DNA of 64,000 nt from Physcomitrium patens (Eukaryota; Streptophyta; Bryopsida; Funariales; Funariaceae), in NCBI RefSeq assembly GCF_000002425.4, contig NC_037258.1, positions 2,139,638-2,203,637 on the forward strand, given 5' to 3'. Positions 12,561-24,999 of the stretch are shown one piece after another; within the stretch, counting starts at the first letter, position 1, and every line of letters starts with the position of its first letter. Both the position numbers and the translations under genes were made by a program. The notes below the pieces were generated by a model. The model ran no database searches, was not told the DNA's origin, and worked only from the letters and a program-made list of their open reading frames with translations.

Positions 12561-12925
12561 AAAGGTTGTGCATTATTTTATTTGCAGATCTACAATTATT
12601 GTACATTGGTAAAACACGATATTGATATGGTACCCTAGTCAAACATTTTGGTTTAAGAAGATGAGTGAGAATGCTTTCTTTATGAATTTTTCAAGACTTG
12701 AAAGATACATGTTGATGTGCTTTTTGTGACTTATATGCGATGATGGTAAGATGTTAGGTATGTTGGGGAGGAATGCACTAGGCAAATGGCAAGTTTACAT
12801 ATAAAACACATTTTGAGCAAATTGATGATGTCATGGCCTACATAAGTTTTAACCTCCTACAAGTTATGTTGTGCAGTGTGAATCAACCCTATAACTTAGT
12901 AGAGGTAATATTGTAGAACCTATCT

Positions 12926-13054
12926 ATAAGTTTTATTTTATTGTTAGTGAATTCTGGAATTTATTTTTAATAGGTACTTTCAAAATGATTATAAGTTTTA
13001 TTTATTGTAAGTGAATTCTGGAATTTATTTTTAAAAGGTACTTTCAAAATAATT
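12926..13054. repeat. Tandem duplication, two units of about 65 bp
   Basis: Units 12926-12990 and 12991-13054 both start ATAAGTTTTATTT, contain GTGAATTCTGGAATTTATTT and end TACTTTCAAAATRATT. They differ at only a handful of positions, so the duplication is fairly recent compared with the surrounding decay. Confidence 0.9.
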
Positions 13055-14673
13055 ATAGTCTTGTCTTAATTAAGAATGAGTATAAAAATAAAAAGCCATT
13101 TTAAAAAAATTCAACTTCTTATATATATTATATAAAGTTTAGTAATTTAGTTTTACATAGAATGAACTTAATTTTTTTATCATTCAAGATATCTATTATT
13201 ATTTAACATTTTTTTTTTGGAAAATGAACCAGTTTTAAAGATAATTTTGCAATTTTGCAATTTTAAGAAAAAAAAAAAAAAACAAACAAATAACGAAAAA
13301 CCTAAATTTTCTTTAAGGTTATTATTAATAATTTCTGTCTCAATTATTGTTGTTTATTTTTGCTTTAAATTTTTTATTACTAAATGTTGCACTATAAGTG
13401 AATTGGTATGAAATAAAACCAATGATGTCACCATTTGGAGCAAATAATACATGCATGAAAAAAAATTCCATGAAAACAATACATACACATACATGAATAG
13501 TAAATGACATTCAAATTTTCAAAGTATTAAAATATATATATATATATATATATATAGATGGATAGATATGGTTGAAATTTTTTCCATCAAAGCAAACAAT
13601 AAAGAATATGCTCACAAAAGTACTTGAAAATCATCACTAAAGGTTCACAAAATTATTGACTTTGATAGCCTTTGCTAATTTGCAAATGAATTTTCTAAAA
13701 CTTAGAGTGCAACTCAGCTTTCAGCTACTTGTATTAAAATTTTAAAAATACTCTGCATTTTATTGCAGTCTCTAGACTGTTATCTTTACACAACCTCTCT
13801 CCCCACATTGCACTTTGGTAAATACTTCAACAACTTAAGTAGTATTAGTGCTTATTCAACTACTCCTCCAAGAGATGGATTTCATTTTATCTATAAAATT
13901 TCTAAAATCATTAATAAACTACTCAAAAAAAAAAAAACAATTATATTAAAAAAAAAATAAAAAAAAAAAACTCCCTCCCGAAGGTGTACAACTCTACATG
14001 TTTGTACATTATCTCTCTGTCTATTTGTCTACTTGTCTATTTGTTTTATCATTTTTTTTGGATCTTTTGTTTAGATTTACTTTTTAGATTTTTCATTTTT
14101 TTGTTTTGTTTTGTTTTGTTTTTTTTGTTTGTTTGTTTTCTTAAGCTCACTGCTTCGGGTGATTGACCATGACCTGCAACCAGTGTCAGCCCTCAAACAA
14201 AGACACATTTTCTTGGTTCTCCTCAAAAGCATGGACACAGTGCAATTATGTGTAGAGAGTGTATGAATATCACACGGCCATGACAACAATGGGTCAATTT
14301 TTGACCACCCAACTCAGCCGCACAAGAGGACAAGAATGAGGACAAGAACAAGGAGTATTCTTTTGCCAAAGGAGCCTAAAAAATGGATGCCTATGAAAAT
14401 CTCCCACATCATCGTTGTTGTTGATGCTTGAATGAGTCGACAAGGCTCACAGAATCTCATTTTTATGAAACAAAAAAATCTGTTTCTTTGGCTTTTGCAA
14501 AATTGTTGTCTACTTGTGCAATTGAGATTTGGGTCTCACCAAAAACCCACCCACCAATGTTCCCATGGCATTGCCGCATGCAACCATCCACATGGCTCAT
14601 AATATCTTTGTTCAAGTTTACTCATTTTTATGGCTAAATAGCAAAATCTATAGGTAAATGGCTAAATAGTGGA

Positions 14674-14683
14674 ATAATAATAA

Positions 14684-14714
<31 letters not shown>

Positions 14715-14733
14715 AAAGAAAGAGAAGAAGATG
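14674..14733. repeat. (AAT)n/(GAA)n microsatellite
   Basis: A short AAT run grades into about ten GAA units, then imperfect GAAAGA. Confidence 0.9.
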
Positions 14734-15207
14734 ATTTATTGCTCAGTTCAGACATCATTCTCTGTATTTTGTTTATATCAACATTTGTTTTTAGTTTTTA
14801 GTTTTTTTTCATTGAAATAAGAGGTTCTGTGTGGAGTTGACATGGCGTGATGTAATTGCATAATGAATTGTTCCACTTGGGGAGAATATACAAAATGATG
14901 AATGTATCTGTCAACTAACAAGAAGGGTTTGTTGTGCATTGGATTGCCTAATTAGAATTGGAGTCGATACTAAAGGAGCATTGTGATTTCTATGATTATT
15001 TGCTTTTTTTATTTTTTTATTTTTAATCAACGTCAAATAGTTTGTCCTCCACCAATAAGTTGTGTACAAATGGTTGTGTGAAAAATAATAGTTCCTAGAT
15101 CTGATGAAAAAATTAAGTATACGTGTATCTGGATTTTCAAAGTACAAGAACTGAGTTCCTTGCAGGTTTTGGTCCCAATATCTTAATAACTCAGTCAGCA
15201 GATCATA

Positions 15208-15246
<39 letters not shown>

Positions 15247-15560
15247 CATCTAATAGATCAACACAATTTTAAAATCAGTATCAGATGCTCCTTTAATACT
15301 AATAATAATACCCTCATCTCCAAACCACAACTCACTCACGGAATATAAATAGCAACCGATAATTTTAGAGAAAAAAATGTGAAACGTGATTCTGGCTACC
15401 CTTCTCGATGACATTCATTTTCAAACCTGCGTTGTAGAAAGTATATTTGTGAGTGCATACTACAACCGAATGAGTGAATGTGTTCACAATTTGTAGCCTT
15501 CACAATTTGTGTTGTGAAATGCTGCATGCGATATCAGTGCGAATATCCGACCTCTGTGAT

Positions 15561-16168
15561 GGTTTTCTTCACAAAATACTACTTATATGCACATTCCACA
15601 CACTCAGAAAACACATACAGGCATGAACATAAACCATGTTGAAGGAACGAGTAAATGCGCTGTGTGGAACAGATTCATACACATTGTGCATCTGAAAACC
15701 AGTTCTAGGCTCAACGAATGAAGCAGACATCGACATAACTTCTGCAAAATTCATTGCTCTTTTGAAGCCCCATCCAAGGATTTTAACCATTAAAGAGAAG
15801 AACACAGTGACGGGAAGTATAGACTAGAAATATACTCATATTTACATTCACTTGGAACTCCTTCATGACAATGTCAACGAGCTCAAACTCAATCAATACA
15901 CCGCTCGCATTTCGTTTTGTAACTGTATTGCTCTAGACAATGTGTGGACTGGATTTTTCTGAACGACGAGGCTGCAGCTTTCGCGAAAAAAATGTAGTTC
16001 ACTCGAAGCCTCGACACCAACAACAACAACACTGCACAAATTCTATACAATACTTCTACTGATTGCTCTATGTACAACGAGGCTTGAACAATAGCCCGGG
16101 GAATCATCAAACCTCATCATCGAAGTGCCGTGTTTTTGTTTTTGTTTTTTTGCATTTGTTTTGTTTTC
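15561..16168 (-). other. Probable 3' flank of HMA copy 2
   Basis: Moderate base composition, no conserved reading frame, lying directly downstream of the minus-strand HMA gene. Probably includes its 3' UTR. Confidence 0.45.
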
Positions 16169-16699
16169 TCAGTGCAAGTAATTCGGTTCGAAGTACTTGA
16201 CGTAGCAGGGATTCGTGATCACAGGGCTGACGGAACCCTCAAAGCGTGGCGCGTGCACGTCATGGCCAGCACGGGCAGGTTTGTAGCGATTGTATGAGGT
16301 TGGGTGAACTGGAGGCCGGTGCTTCAAACTGCAGGAGATCTCGTAAGATGAGGGCCTGTACCCACTTCGGTGATGATGTTTCCTCGGCGATGAAGCCTCC
16401 GGCAACAACAACAACAACTGCGAATGTTTGTCGACCTTTCGAGCTCTCTTCAGTATTCTCAACGCGTCCACATAACCGGACACCGTGACTCGTTGTGTAA
16501 TGGGATTCACCGTCACTCCGGTGACGCCTTCAATGTCCAGCATGATCTCTTGGATCTTCTCCTCGCATTTGTTGCAGCACATGGCCACCAGAAGCTCCAC
16601 CACGTGAGGCCGCCGATTGTAGTACGCGCGGCCGGATTCGTTTAGGACCATGTACGAGGACGGTTTGTTGGCAGAAAAGAAAAACTCGGTCATGTCCAT
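16169..16699 (-). CDS. HMA-domain protein (HIPP-like), copy 2
   Basis: A single open frame of 176 codons from ATG at 16699. A longer open frame upstream reaches about 16918, but its translation is hydrophobic and unlike the paralogues, so I start at MDMTEFFFSANKP, which aligns loosely with the FYG[EK]P start of copies 1 and 3. The HMA domain spans about residues 33-95: VVELLVAMCCNKCEEK with an intact C42-N-K-C45 metal loop, DIEGVTGVTVNP, RVTVSGYVDALRILKR. The tail is basic and rich in His, Tyr and Pro and ends SPVITNPCYVKYFEPNYLH, matching the VPVTNPYYIQH ending of copy 3. There is no isoprenylation box at the C terminus, so it is not a classical HIPP with CaaX. The likely role is copper/zinc binding or a scaffold, inferred from family only. 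An upstream non-coding or short coding exon cannot be excluded. Confidence 0.82.
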   Translation of the reverse strand: MDMTEFFFSANKPSSYMVLNESGRAYYNRRPHVVELLVAMCCNKCEEKIQEIMLDIEGVTGVTVNPITQRVTVSGYVDALRILKRARKVDKHSQLLLLLPEASSPRKHHHRSGYRPSSYEISCSLKHRPPVHPTSYNRYKPARAGHDVHAPRFEGSVSPVITNPCYVKYFEPNYLH

Positions 16700-17640
16700 G
16701 ACTGATTTCCCACACACCTCGAAGTGGCAACTTCTAGTCAAAGCCAAAACAATTTGGGTTACACTTCGCTTCAGTCGTGATCGTAACCCGGTTGAGGTTT
16801 TCAAGCACAGGGGGACAGTGTGGCATAAAGAGCTCAACCACAAAAAATAAAAATAAAAATAAGCACAGAGAATGGTGCTGTTCTGAATGAGAATTGAAGA
16901 TTGGAAGAGACGAATCAATCACGGTTAAGAAGGCTTCCAAGTCTCCATCCAGGAGGGACCACATACAGAAAATTTAATATTGTGCAGTGAAAGCGTGTGA
17001 TGTGGTTCAGAACGTGGCAGCAACAAACTTGTCCACACAGTATTTTAAAGGTTTCCGACCTGGGGAATCAAAGGTCTCTTGTTACATTTCATCTGATTCA
17101 CTTGCGTTTCGCCATAAGGCTCCTCATCGCCGTTCGAGGTGAGAGAATAATCAGTCCCAGCTCGAGCATCTGTGGCGAAATCATTCCCCAACGGCGACTG
17201 AATCATATACTACTCACCAACAACACCACTAACAACAACATGCACAGCTTGGAACACCCGATGAGTAAAAAATATCACACTCCAGTTCTATTCACCTCCA
17301 GTTGCAGTTTATCCGCCAGGCAGAATCTTCTTCATCTTCTTCTTCTTCGCAAAACCAGGAAATAATATTTCCCGCAACCTTGAACTGCTCATCACCATGT
17401 TTTGGGAAAGCTGCTGCAACAACAACAACAACAATATCATCAAGCCAGATAACGAAGGAAGGCAGGAGTGAAAGAGAGACAATGACTATTGTAATCTAAT
17501 CTAATCAATCCCACTGACCCTGGGTAATTAATTAATTGATTATACTCCCTCTCCCTCCCTCCCTCCCTCCCTCCCTCCCTCTACACCATCATCTAGACTG
17601 GCCTGAATGAATGAGTATGAATGAGTGAACCATTCTATTT
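16700..17640. other. 5' flank of HMA copy 2
   Basis: Gene-like composition, minus-strand upstream region. It contains short CAA/ACA and TTC runs and ends in a (CCCT)n microsatellite at 17546-17582. No reading frame is convincing. Confidence 0.45.
17546..17582. repeat. (CCCT)n microsatellite
   Basis: About seven uninterrupted CCCT units plus imperfect edges. Confidence 0.9.
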
Positions 17641-17941
17641 TGTAGTTGTTGGTTGACTTTTCATTATTTGTTGCCAAGTCTTTTTATTTTTATTTTTATT
17701 ATTTTTAGTTAAATAACTATTGCTTCAATTTTCTTAACTCAAACTTGTTCTTAATATGCTTCTTGTACTTGAAAAAAGTTTTTTTTATTTTTTATTTTGT
17801 ATAACCATACAATTGGAATTGAAAATAGTCTTTGCTACAATTATATGTTCTAAGATATTTATTAATTAGTCTACTAATAATTTGCTTCATTATGCAGATT
17901 CTAATTTTTCTATTAATTCTTTTGCCTTCAAAACATTCTTT

Positions 17942-17979
<38 letters not shown>

Positions 17980-18793
17980 CTTTATACCTCTTTAAGATCT
18001 TTTTAATTTAACAATAGCTTTTTCTAAGATCAAGGGCCTTCACTACATATTTATTAATATAGTTAATTTGAAGTTAAAATTAAAGGTCTTAGTTTTCAAC
18101 ATCTACTATTAAAATTTGCTCAATTATTCAGATTGGGACATTATTTTATATATCTGTTGTTATTGATAATGGGGGTTCTTTTATCTCTTAGATGGGGCTT
18201 TATTTTTTTTTTCTTTAGAATTAATCTGAGATTTCTAATAAAAAAATCTCACTAATTATTCTCTTAATCTTTACAAGAGCTTTAAACAAATTCTTTTCAT
18301 AAGTTAGTTTGTCTTCTTTTCATTTTTAATAGATTCTACACTTTTGAGTGTCTTTTTTAGAGTATCCATTTATATTGCATGACAATTGTCATATATCTAG
18401 AGTTTTTTGTTACTTGATTTTAAGACTATTGTATATTTTTATGTTGTTTTTATTATTAGTTACTCTTTTATATATACAAATTTATTGTTTAAAACCCATT
18501 GCCATAGAAATACCTTGGTTATTCCTAATTAATTATTTATTTAGAAATATAACATGTAAAATATAAAACAGTGTAAAACATCCTTAAAATCAAAGACCAT
18601 ACAGAACAAATTACAAATAAATTATCCAATGATAAATCTTACAAGACATGTCAAAACTAAAAAGGAGTTTTGAAAATTAACAATGTTAAAAGATACTTTT
18701 ATTTAAATGAAGTTTTTAATGAAATCTTTATAAATTGTTATTTTTTTGGATTTCATAATATAATTAGAAACTAACATGTAATTTATAACTTAA

Positions 18794-18836
<43 letters not shown>

Positions 18837-20090
18837 TTCTTGTAATATAAAAGAATTTTAATATAATTAAGGTGCTAGTTAGTATATAAATATTATATGT
18901 AATTGATTTTTTAATTAAAACTTTTAAATTTTCTTTTTGAAACTTCTACTATTAATGATGTTGCACATAAAGCCATAGACACAATTAAAACATATTTTCA
19001 TGAAAGAAAAAAATTAGAATATATAATATTTGACAAATATTATCTTTAGTAAAATATTCATTATTACTTTATAAAGCAACACTATAATGCCAAAGCATTG
19101 AGTTCCTTCACAAATATTGCATTAGAATGTAAGACCATTAATTGTTATTTCTCATAAATTAAAATTTTTCAAATAATTAATAAATTAATTTATATTTTCT
19201 AGACTTTAAAAATTCTCTTTAATATTAGTAGCCAAAGTCGAACCATTACTAGATGATGCTTTAAAATAGAACTATTATTGAAGATATCTAAAATAACTTT
19301 ACTTACAAATAATTTTAAAAAATAAGACAGGATTAAACAAATCTATGATAATACATGTAAAAAAATAAAAAATAAATAAAAAAATAAATGAAATTAAGTT
19401 TTTTTAATTAATAATAGCAACTTTTAAAAAATATTAAATTATAAGCTTTTATGCTTCTAATATCTTAGATCCTATTCATTTGAATATATGATGGTCTATG
19501 AAAGTTGAATAAAATATTGCTTGTTTTTAGTTTTATTTTGAAACTTTTATTAATTTTTATTAATATCTTTAAAAAACTATTTATAAAAATATCTTTATAT
19601 TTTAAATTATATTTTTTAATTTTTATTTTTATATAATAAAATGTGATATAATATAATAAAAAAATCACAATCTAATGAAAACAATACATATAAATCTAAT
19701 ATATTTTGAGATTTTTGTTTAAAGCATGGCATAATTTTTTTAATTTCACAAATTCTCACGTACCTAGCAAAATAGCTTTTTACAAAACAAAAAAAAAAAA
19801 ATCATTATTTTTAAGTCATATTGATTTAAGTATAAAAATTCTAAAATTTCTATTTTATTATAGCTAGATTATGTTGTTATATTATTTTTCCAAAATTAAA
19901 TATATGCTTCTACTCTTAGTAACAAAACATCTTCCACTATATAATGTAGAAAAAGAAAAACAAATATTGTATTTATATGTGTATATGTATATATATATAT
20001 ATATATATACTTTGAAAAAAATAGATGTTAGAATATTGTATATCTAGTAATAATTCTAAAAATAATATTGATAGTGATTTTGATAGTGAT
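17641..20090. other. AT-rich intergenic DNA
   Basis: Very AT-rich, with a T-run at 17946-17974 and (TA)n at 18796-18833 and 19989-20009. Some stretches near 17.7-18.6 kb have the look of decayed coding sequence, but no family could be recognised on either strand. Confidence 0.5.
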
Positions 20091-21366
20091 CTTTGGCTTC
20101 CCAGCACTGAAAAGATGCGAGTGTCAAGCCGAAGCCACTTGTCAAAACTAAGTGGCATTGCATTTGAAAGAATCAATTGTAGTTGTTGATGGGTCTACAT
20201 TATGCGCGGTGAGTGAAAATAAAAACTATAGTTTGTACATCTTACTTTACAGCTGTCTCTTCCAATTGAGATTTTCAAGGCTTTTAGTGATGTGAAAACT
20301 TGTGCATGATTCAAATCGGCGAAGCTGATGTAATGCAGAATTGTCAAGATTTGTAACATTTCAAAACCTAATTTTGGTACTGGTAAACCTGGTAGTCTCT
20401 ACTTGCATGGCACACAGTTCAATGATAATGACACGTTGTAGTGTAAAAGCGTATCAATTCCTTTGAACGCAGAGGACCTGACGTCTAAAACTGCACCTTC
20501 TAGAAACAATTTTCGGTGATTGCACTTCACAGCGGGACCGAATCCTCTCCACATTTGAGAAAAAGCATAATTTGGTTGATACAAAATTTACTTGAAACAT
20601 CTTTGTGAGAAATGTCTGGCCCTCTAATTCGATCATAGTGACGTAAAAATAAAAACTGATTATTCTTCAGAGATCCAACTGTAGTAGGCTCTCTGTGTTG
20701 TGCTGGTATGGAATTATTTTTCTTTTCTTGGAAGTAGCAACAGCAAAGTACTGGTCACAGAATTTCGCAGGTGTGACTTTATCTTGATCAAATCACCGAC
20801 GAAGTCAAAAAAGCTGGTCAGGCCTATTAACTATTCAGGATACACCAAAAGTGATCTCTGGCCAGAACCAACTCCAGCCAGCTTGTGGGATCTTCCGGTG
20901 CAATACCGCGCATGTCACAGCAATCCGAATGCACATTCAAGTTACTGAAAATCTCGAAGCCCCGTTACTATTAAAAGAATTATCTACATTAGATTTACCA
21001 GCCGCTCATTTGAATCCGAATACTCCATTAGTTATACTCATTCAGGTCAGAAAACTACCCCTGAACCCCAGATTTTGTGTTTAAAGTTTACTTTTACGGA
21101 CTTGCTTTCCATGAAAAACGGTGAAATCTACATCGTCACGCTTTGGAATACAACACATTCCATATTCCGTTGAGAAGGATATTACCCAGCTTTCAAGGCT
21201 GAAATTTTTTCCAGCCGATATGTATCCCACGACACCAAATCAAGGGTCTCCTATTGCCATGAACAAACCGCGAATCAGTCCAAACTCTCGATATCATTCG
21301 CGTGTCAGTGAAAGTAATAGTCTAAGCATCGATTGCCACGTCTAGTCGCCGATAAACTATTAATTT

Positions 21367-21516
21367 CTATTCAGATGACAGGGCATAGCCCGCCGGAGTG
21401 GTGGAGCCAATGATGGCTGACGCATCCCGCTTCGGCACATTCACCTCCCTGATGTAAGGCTGCCACCATCCTCGTGGGTCTGGGCAGCTCTCTGAATATC
21501 CATCAGCAGCCAGTTC
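21367..21516 (-). CDS. Candidate terminal exon of an unidentified protein
   Basis: On the minus strand a good acceptor, TGATTGCAG, is followed by 49 sense codons and a stop, starting in phase 0. The translation begins ELAADGYSESCPDPRGWW, continues PYIREVNVPKRDASAII and ends TTPAGYALSSE. The paired tryptophans, even amino-acid mix and sharp splice border look like real coding sequence. I do not recognise the family, and no matching upstream exon was found in the next kilobase. It may be a real last exon, or the surviving piece of a dead gene. Confidence 0.35.
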   Translation of the reverse strand, partial: ELAADGYSESCPDPRGWWQPYIREVNVPKRDASAIIGSTTPAGYALSSE

Positions 21517-22759
21517 CTGCAATCATGCATCCCCGACGTACATCACAGTCCCGCTCCAAAAACTCACACTAATTACTGTTTCTATGTGTGATTAGCACCA
21601 ATTTTCCTGCTGCCAATGCTTGGTTTTCCAAACTGGCCAAGTTTGGTTGTTATTAGGTTGCAAAGACTAGTTGGTTTGGTTCGAGGAGATCGACATGAAC
21701 AGCTCCTTTAGAGGGCAAAGCCAGCCAAGTTGCCTTTTCAAACAAGCTTGACACACACTATATAATTCAGCGACATTGTATTACTGCTATTGATGAGCTC
21801 TTATCGTTGTCGAATTGTAGTGCCCAAGCGTTTGACAGATGCGAGGACATAGTTGAGCTCTAAGGAATTCTGGAATTCAGGGTGGACCAGCAGGCTTGTT
21901 GCGTGATTGTGCCCAGGCATATCGATCCAATGAGCACAATTGCATTCGGCAGCTGGCCAAGTTATTGTAATGCCGGTGTTCGATGTGGATGTGGCGAGCA
22001 GAAAAAGTGGATTTGTTATGTTGAAGCTTGACAGACATGTGTAGGAGAAAGTTAGAGACTTTTTTATGATCTCTACTTATTGTGTTGAATTGAAAATTTC
22101 TAGAGCATTGTTGTGCTTGTAATGCGGTGAGAAATAATGATCTTTGTTTTTATGTGCATGTATGAATAGTTGCTTAGGTAGTAGAGCATGTGCTCATGCA
22201 AAACACGGCTTTTCCCTCAACTTTGTGGAGATGAAGGCCATTAGATCAAACAAGTGCCGCGGATTATCAAAGAATCCTCTGATTCATAATTGAGAGGTAA
22301 ATTGACTCGATTGTCTGCCCGGGATGTGCAAGTTTGATCAATTTCAGGGCCAAGTTAATTAATATCTGAATGTACATGTTATCCAAAGACGGATACAAAA
22401 ACTACAAGAAACATTCTCCAGCCGATGTACAATTTTACTCCAGTGACGATTATGTCTTTTTTCTGTTCGGATTTCTGGAAGATGCTGCTGTCTTCACTGC
22501 GGAGATTATGTACAGATCATCTTCAACGCTAGATTCTGTTTTGACGAATAGAAATTCGTGATTGTGACGGAAGGAATTTCTATGGGATTGAGTGAGCAGC
22601 TTGAAACATTTCAAGTGCCGTGGCCGGCTAAATTGTGAACGCACTCACATGACACCCGCCCATGTAAACTCTTAGCTTAGCGTATGCTGCTGGTCAAAGT
22701 TGTGCATAAAATTCATGGAATGGTTTGCCGTGCTTTAAACTCCAACATCGCACAATCAA

Positions 22760-22812
22760 GTTTTTTTTTTTTTTTTCTTTTTTTCTTTTTTTCTTTTTTT
22801 CTTTTCTTTTTT
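22760..22812. repeat. T-rich imperfect (T7C)n tract
   Basis: Runs of T broken regularly by single C residues for about 50 bases. Confidence 0.85.
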
Positions 22813-24030
22813 GTTGCAGGAATGGATGCTTCTGTAATGTCCTCTGCAAGAACCACAACTTGTGAAATTTAAGGAAGAACTACTGCAAACATTTTCGGGA
22901 TGTGGGCACACCATGCTCTACCCACTTTGAAAACACCAAACCTTCGAATCACGTTGCATGCTCAGGTCACCAAGTCTGGCAACGCCACTTTCGAGCCCTG
23001 GAGTTGTTTAACATAGCTCCACTAAAAAATCCCCGTTTCGTTGAGTTACTCAGTGCAAAGTTGGAAAAGCTATTGTAAACTATGCGGAGTTCAGATCCCG
23101 TTCTTCGCCAAGTGGCACCAAGTCCATGACGCGGGCGCGCTCTGGGTGGATGAAGGTTAATAATAATATCAACACTGGAAAAAAAGACTTGTGAACTTTC
23201 AAATGTGACGGTTCTACTATATTTGGAATGACAAGCAAGTCCGCCACAAGGGGTAGAGGTAAAGTTTTGTGCCGCAGCAGTGGCCACGCCATTAGCACTT
23301 GCCAGCAGGGATTGAAGCTCATCAACTGCGAACAAATATAGCCTTCCACGTCTGAGTACAAACTCCACACTGGCAGAGAGCTGGCACGAGGACAAGATTT
23401 CACACACACGACTGGTTTCTTATTGTGATCTAAACATAACCCACACAACCCCACAGAATTGTTTATGCACCACAAAATTGTGAGGTCAGTCAGAACCGCG
23501 GCGGCTACCACTCAAAATTGGCTGTCAAACCTCAACCTCGCGGCCTGATGCAGCCAAAACTGTGCCCAAGCAACATCCAAGCACAGACGTCCGAGTAATT
23601 TAACGCACTCCGTAACCTCGAATCCCACCACTTTGGCCATTGTAACCCACTGAGTGTGAAGACAGTAACCCAGTTGAGGAAAAGCTCCAGCGGAGTGAAC
23701 TCACAACTGATGGGAGGAATGCACAAGTGCTGTGCAACAAACAGAACAAACTCCAGTTGTACGATCCCATGCTAGATTCAAGCACTGCCATCAGCTCAGC
23801 ATGCTGCAAACTTGGGATCGGTACGTGTGTGCGGCAAGGACTGTGACTGACATCTCGCTCGCTTGCAGTAGGCATTCGGGATTCGGAGTGTGGCTGATCT
23901 CCGCTGTGCAACCGATCTCCTCGTCGACATGCGATTTCGGTGTGTTGCCGACACGCGGTGGGTCCTGGCGGTGGTTACCGACAACAGCGACTTCTAGATG
24001 TCCGTTTCTTCACATTAAGTTACCATAAAA

Positions 24031-24966
24031 TGGTAAATGATTTGTTCATATATATATATATATATATATATACTAAAATAAATAGTAAAACTTGATTTGC
24101 GACAGATTTATTAAAGTAAAAAAAGGGAAACTAGGTAAGTGTTTTTCTCTTTTATCTTTTCACCAATGAGTGAAGGTTAAACAGTCACAGTAAATACATC
24201 TACAATATTTGAGATTAAATAAACTATAATGGTAACATTACTATTGTGAGCTCTGCAGGGAAGCTATGAGTGCAGGTTTACCAAGTTAATGTAGCTAAAA
24301 AAAATTGAACTCAATGTATTTTACAAATAAATAATAATTACTGTGCAATTTGATTGCATAATGTATAATACACTGTTGCATTCAAAAATTTAGCTACTAA
24401 AATCTTAGGATGTCATACAGTTTTCTTTAAAATAATTACTTAATACACACAATTATACAAATAGCTACCTTTTTCAATCCAATCAGCTTAGTGGGGAATA
24501 AGGCCTTTTAATTTTCTTAGTTCATTTCTTCTACATTACATCAACCATGTATAATAATATCTATATTCTCCATATAATAGTACTTGTATACTTTTATTCA
24601 TGCGCAAGACCTGTCAAATCATGTACTTCACAACCCCTTTCTCCTTCAATTAATCATTCACTTCTATATATATATATATATATATATATTTATCCACACA
24701 TTTCAACAAAGAAAAAGGGGGATATATATATATATATATACACAGTGAAGAACCCAGTAAAAAATCATTCTAAGTTGAGAGGGATCTTGAGGTAAGTTCT
24801 GAGAACACTCTTCAAATTCCAATCAAAATCTAAATGCCACGTCATTTGTAAATTGACACGTGTCAGTCACTGCCACATCAGCAGCACCATGTCAGCCTCA
24901 AACTCTCACCCTTCTGGGATTCCTCACCTAAGATAATCCATATTTCTATATATAAGTGTGTATAAT

Positions 24967-24999
<33 letters not shown>

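Larger units (their letters stand above)
12561..15560. other. AT-rich intergenic DNA with tandem repeats
   Basis: No conserved protein could be read. The stretch includes a 65-bp tandem duplication (12926-13054), (TA)n at 13531-13556, a GAA-rich tract at 14674-14733 and (TA)n at 15211-15244. From about 14.1 kb the composition rises slightly but I see no gene. Confidence 0.55.
20091..24030. other. Gene-like composition, no gene assigned apart from one candidate exon
   Basis: Balanced composition and absence of transposon signatures suggest unique sequence, possibly UTRs, introns or a decayed gene. A 50-codon exon candidate lies at 21367-21516. A long T-rich tract sits at 22760-22812. Several open frames of 60-145 codons around 23.0-24.0 kb overlap on both strands and look like chance. 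Confidence 0.4.

Noticed and set aside
16700-16918. 73-codon upstream extension of HMA copy 2
   Set aside because: The hydrophobic start is not shared by the paralogues, and the ATG at 16699 gives the expected N-terminal length.
22967-24028. Several open frames of 80-146 codons on both strands
   Set aside because: They overlap each other on opposite strands, lack recognisable motifs and have no consistent splice borders.
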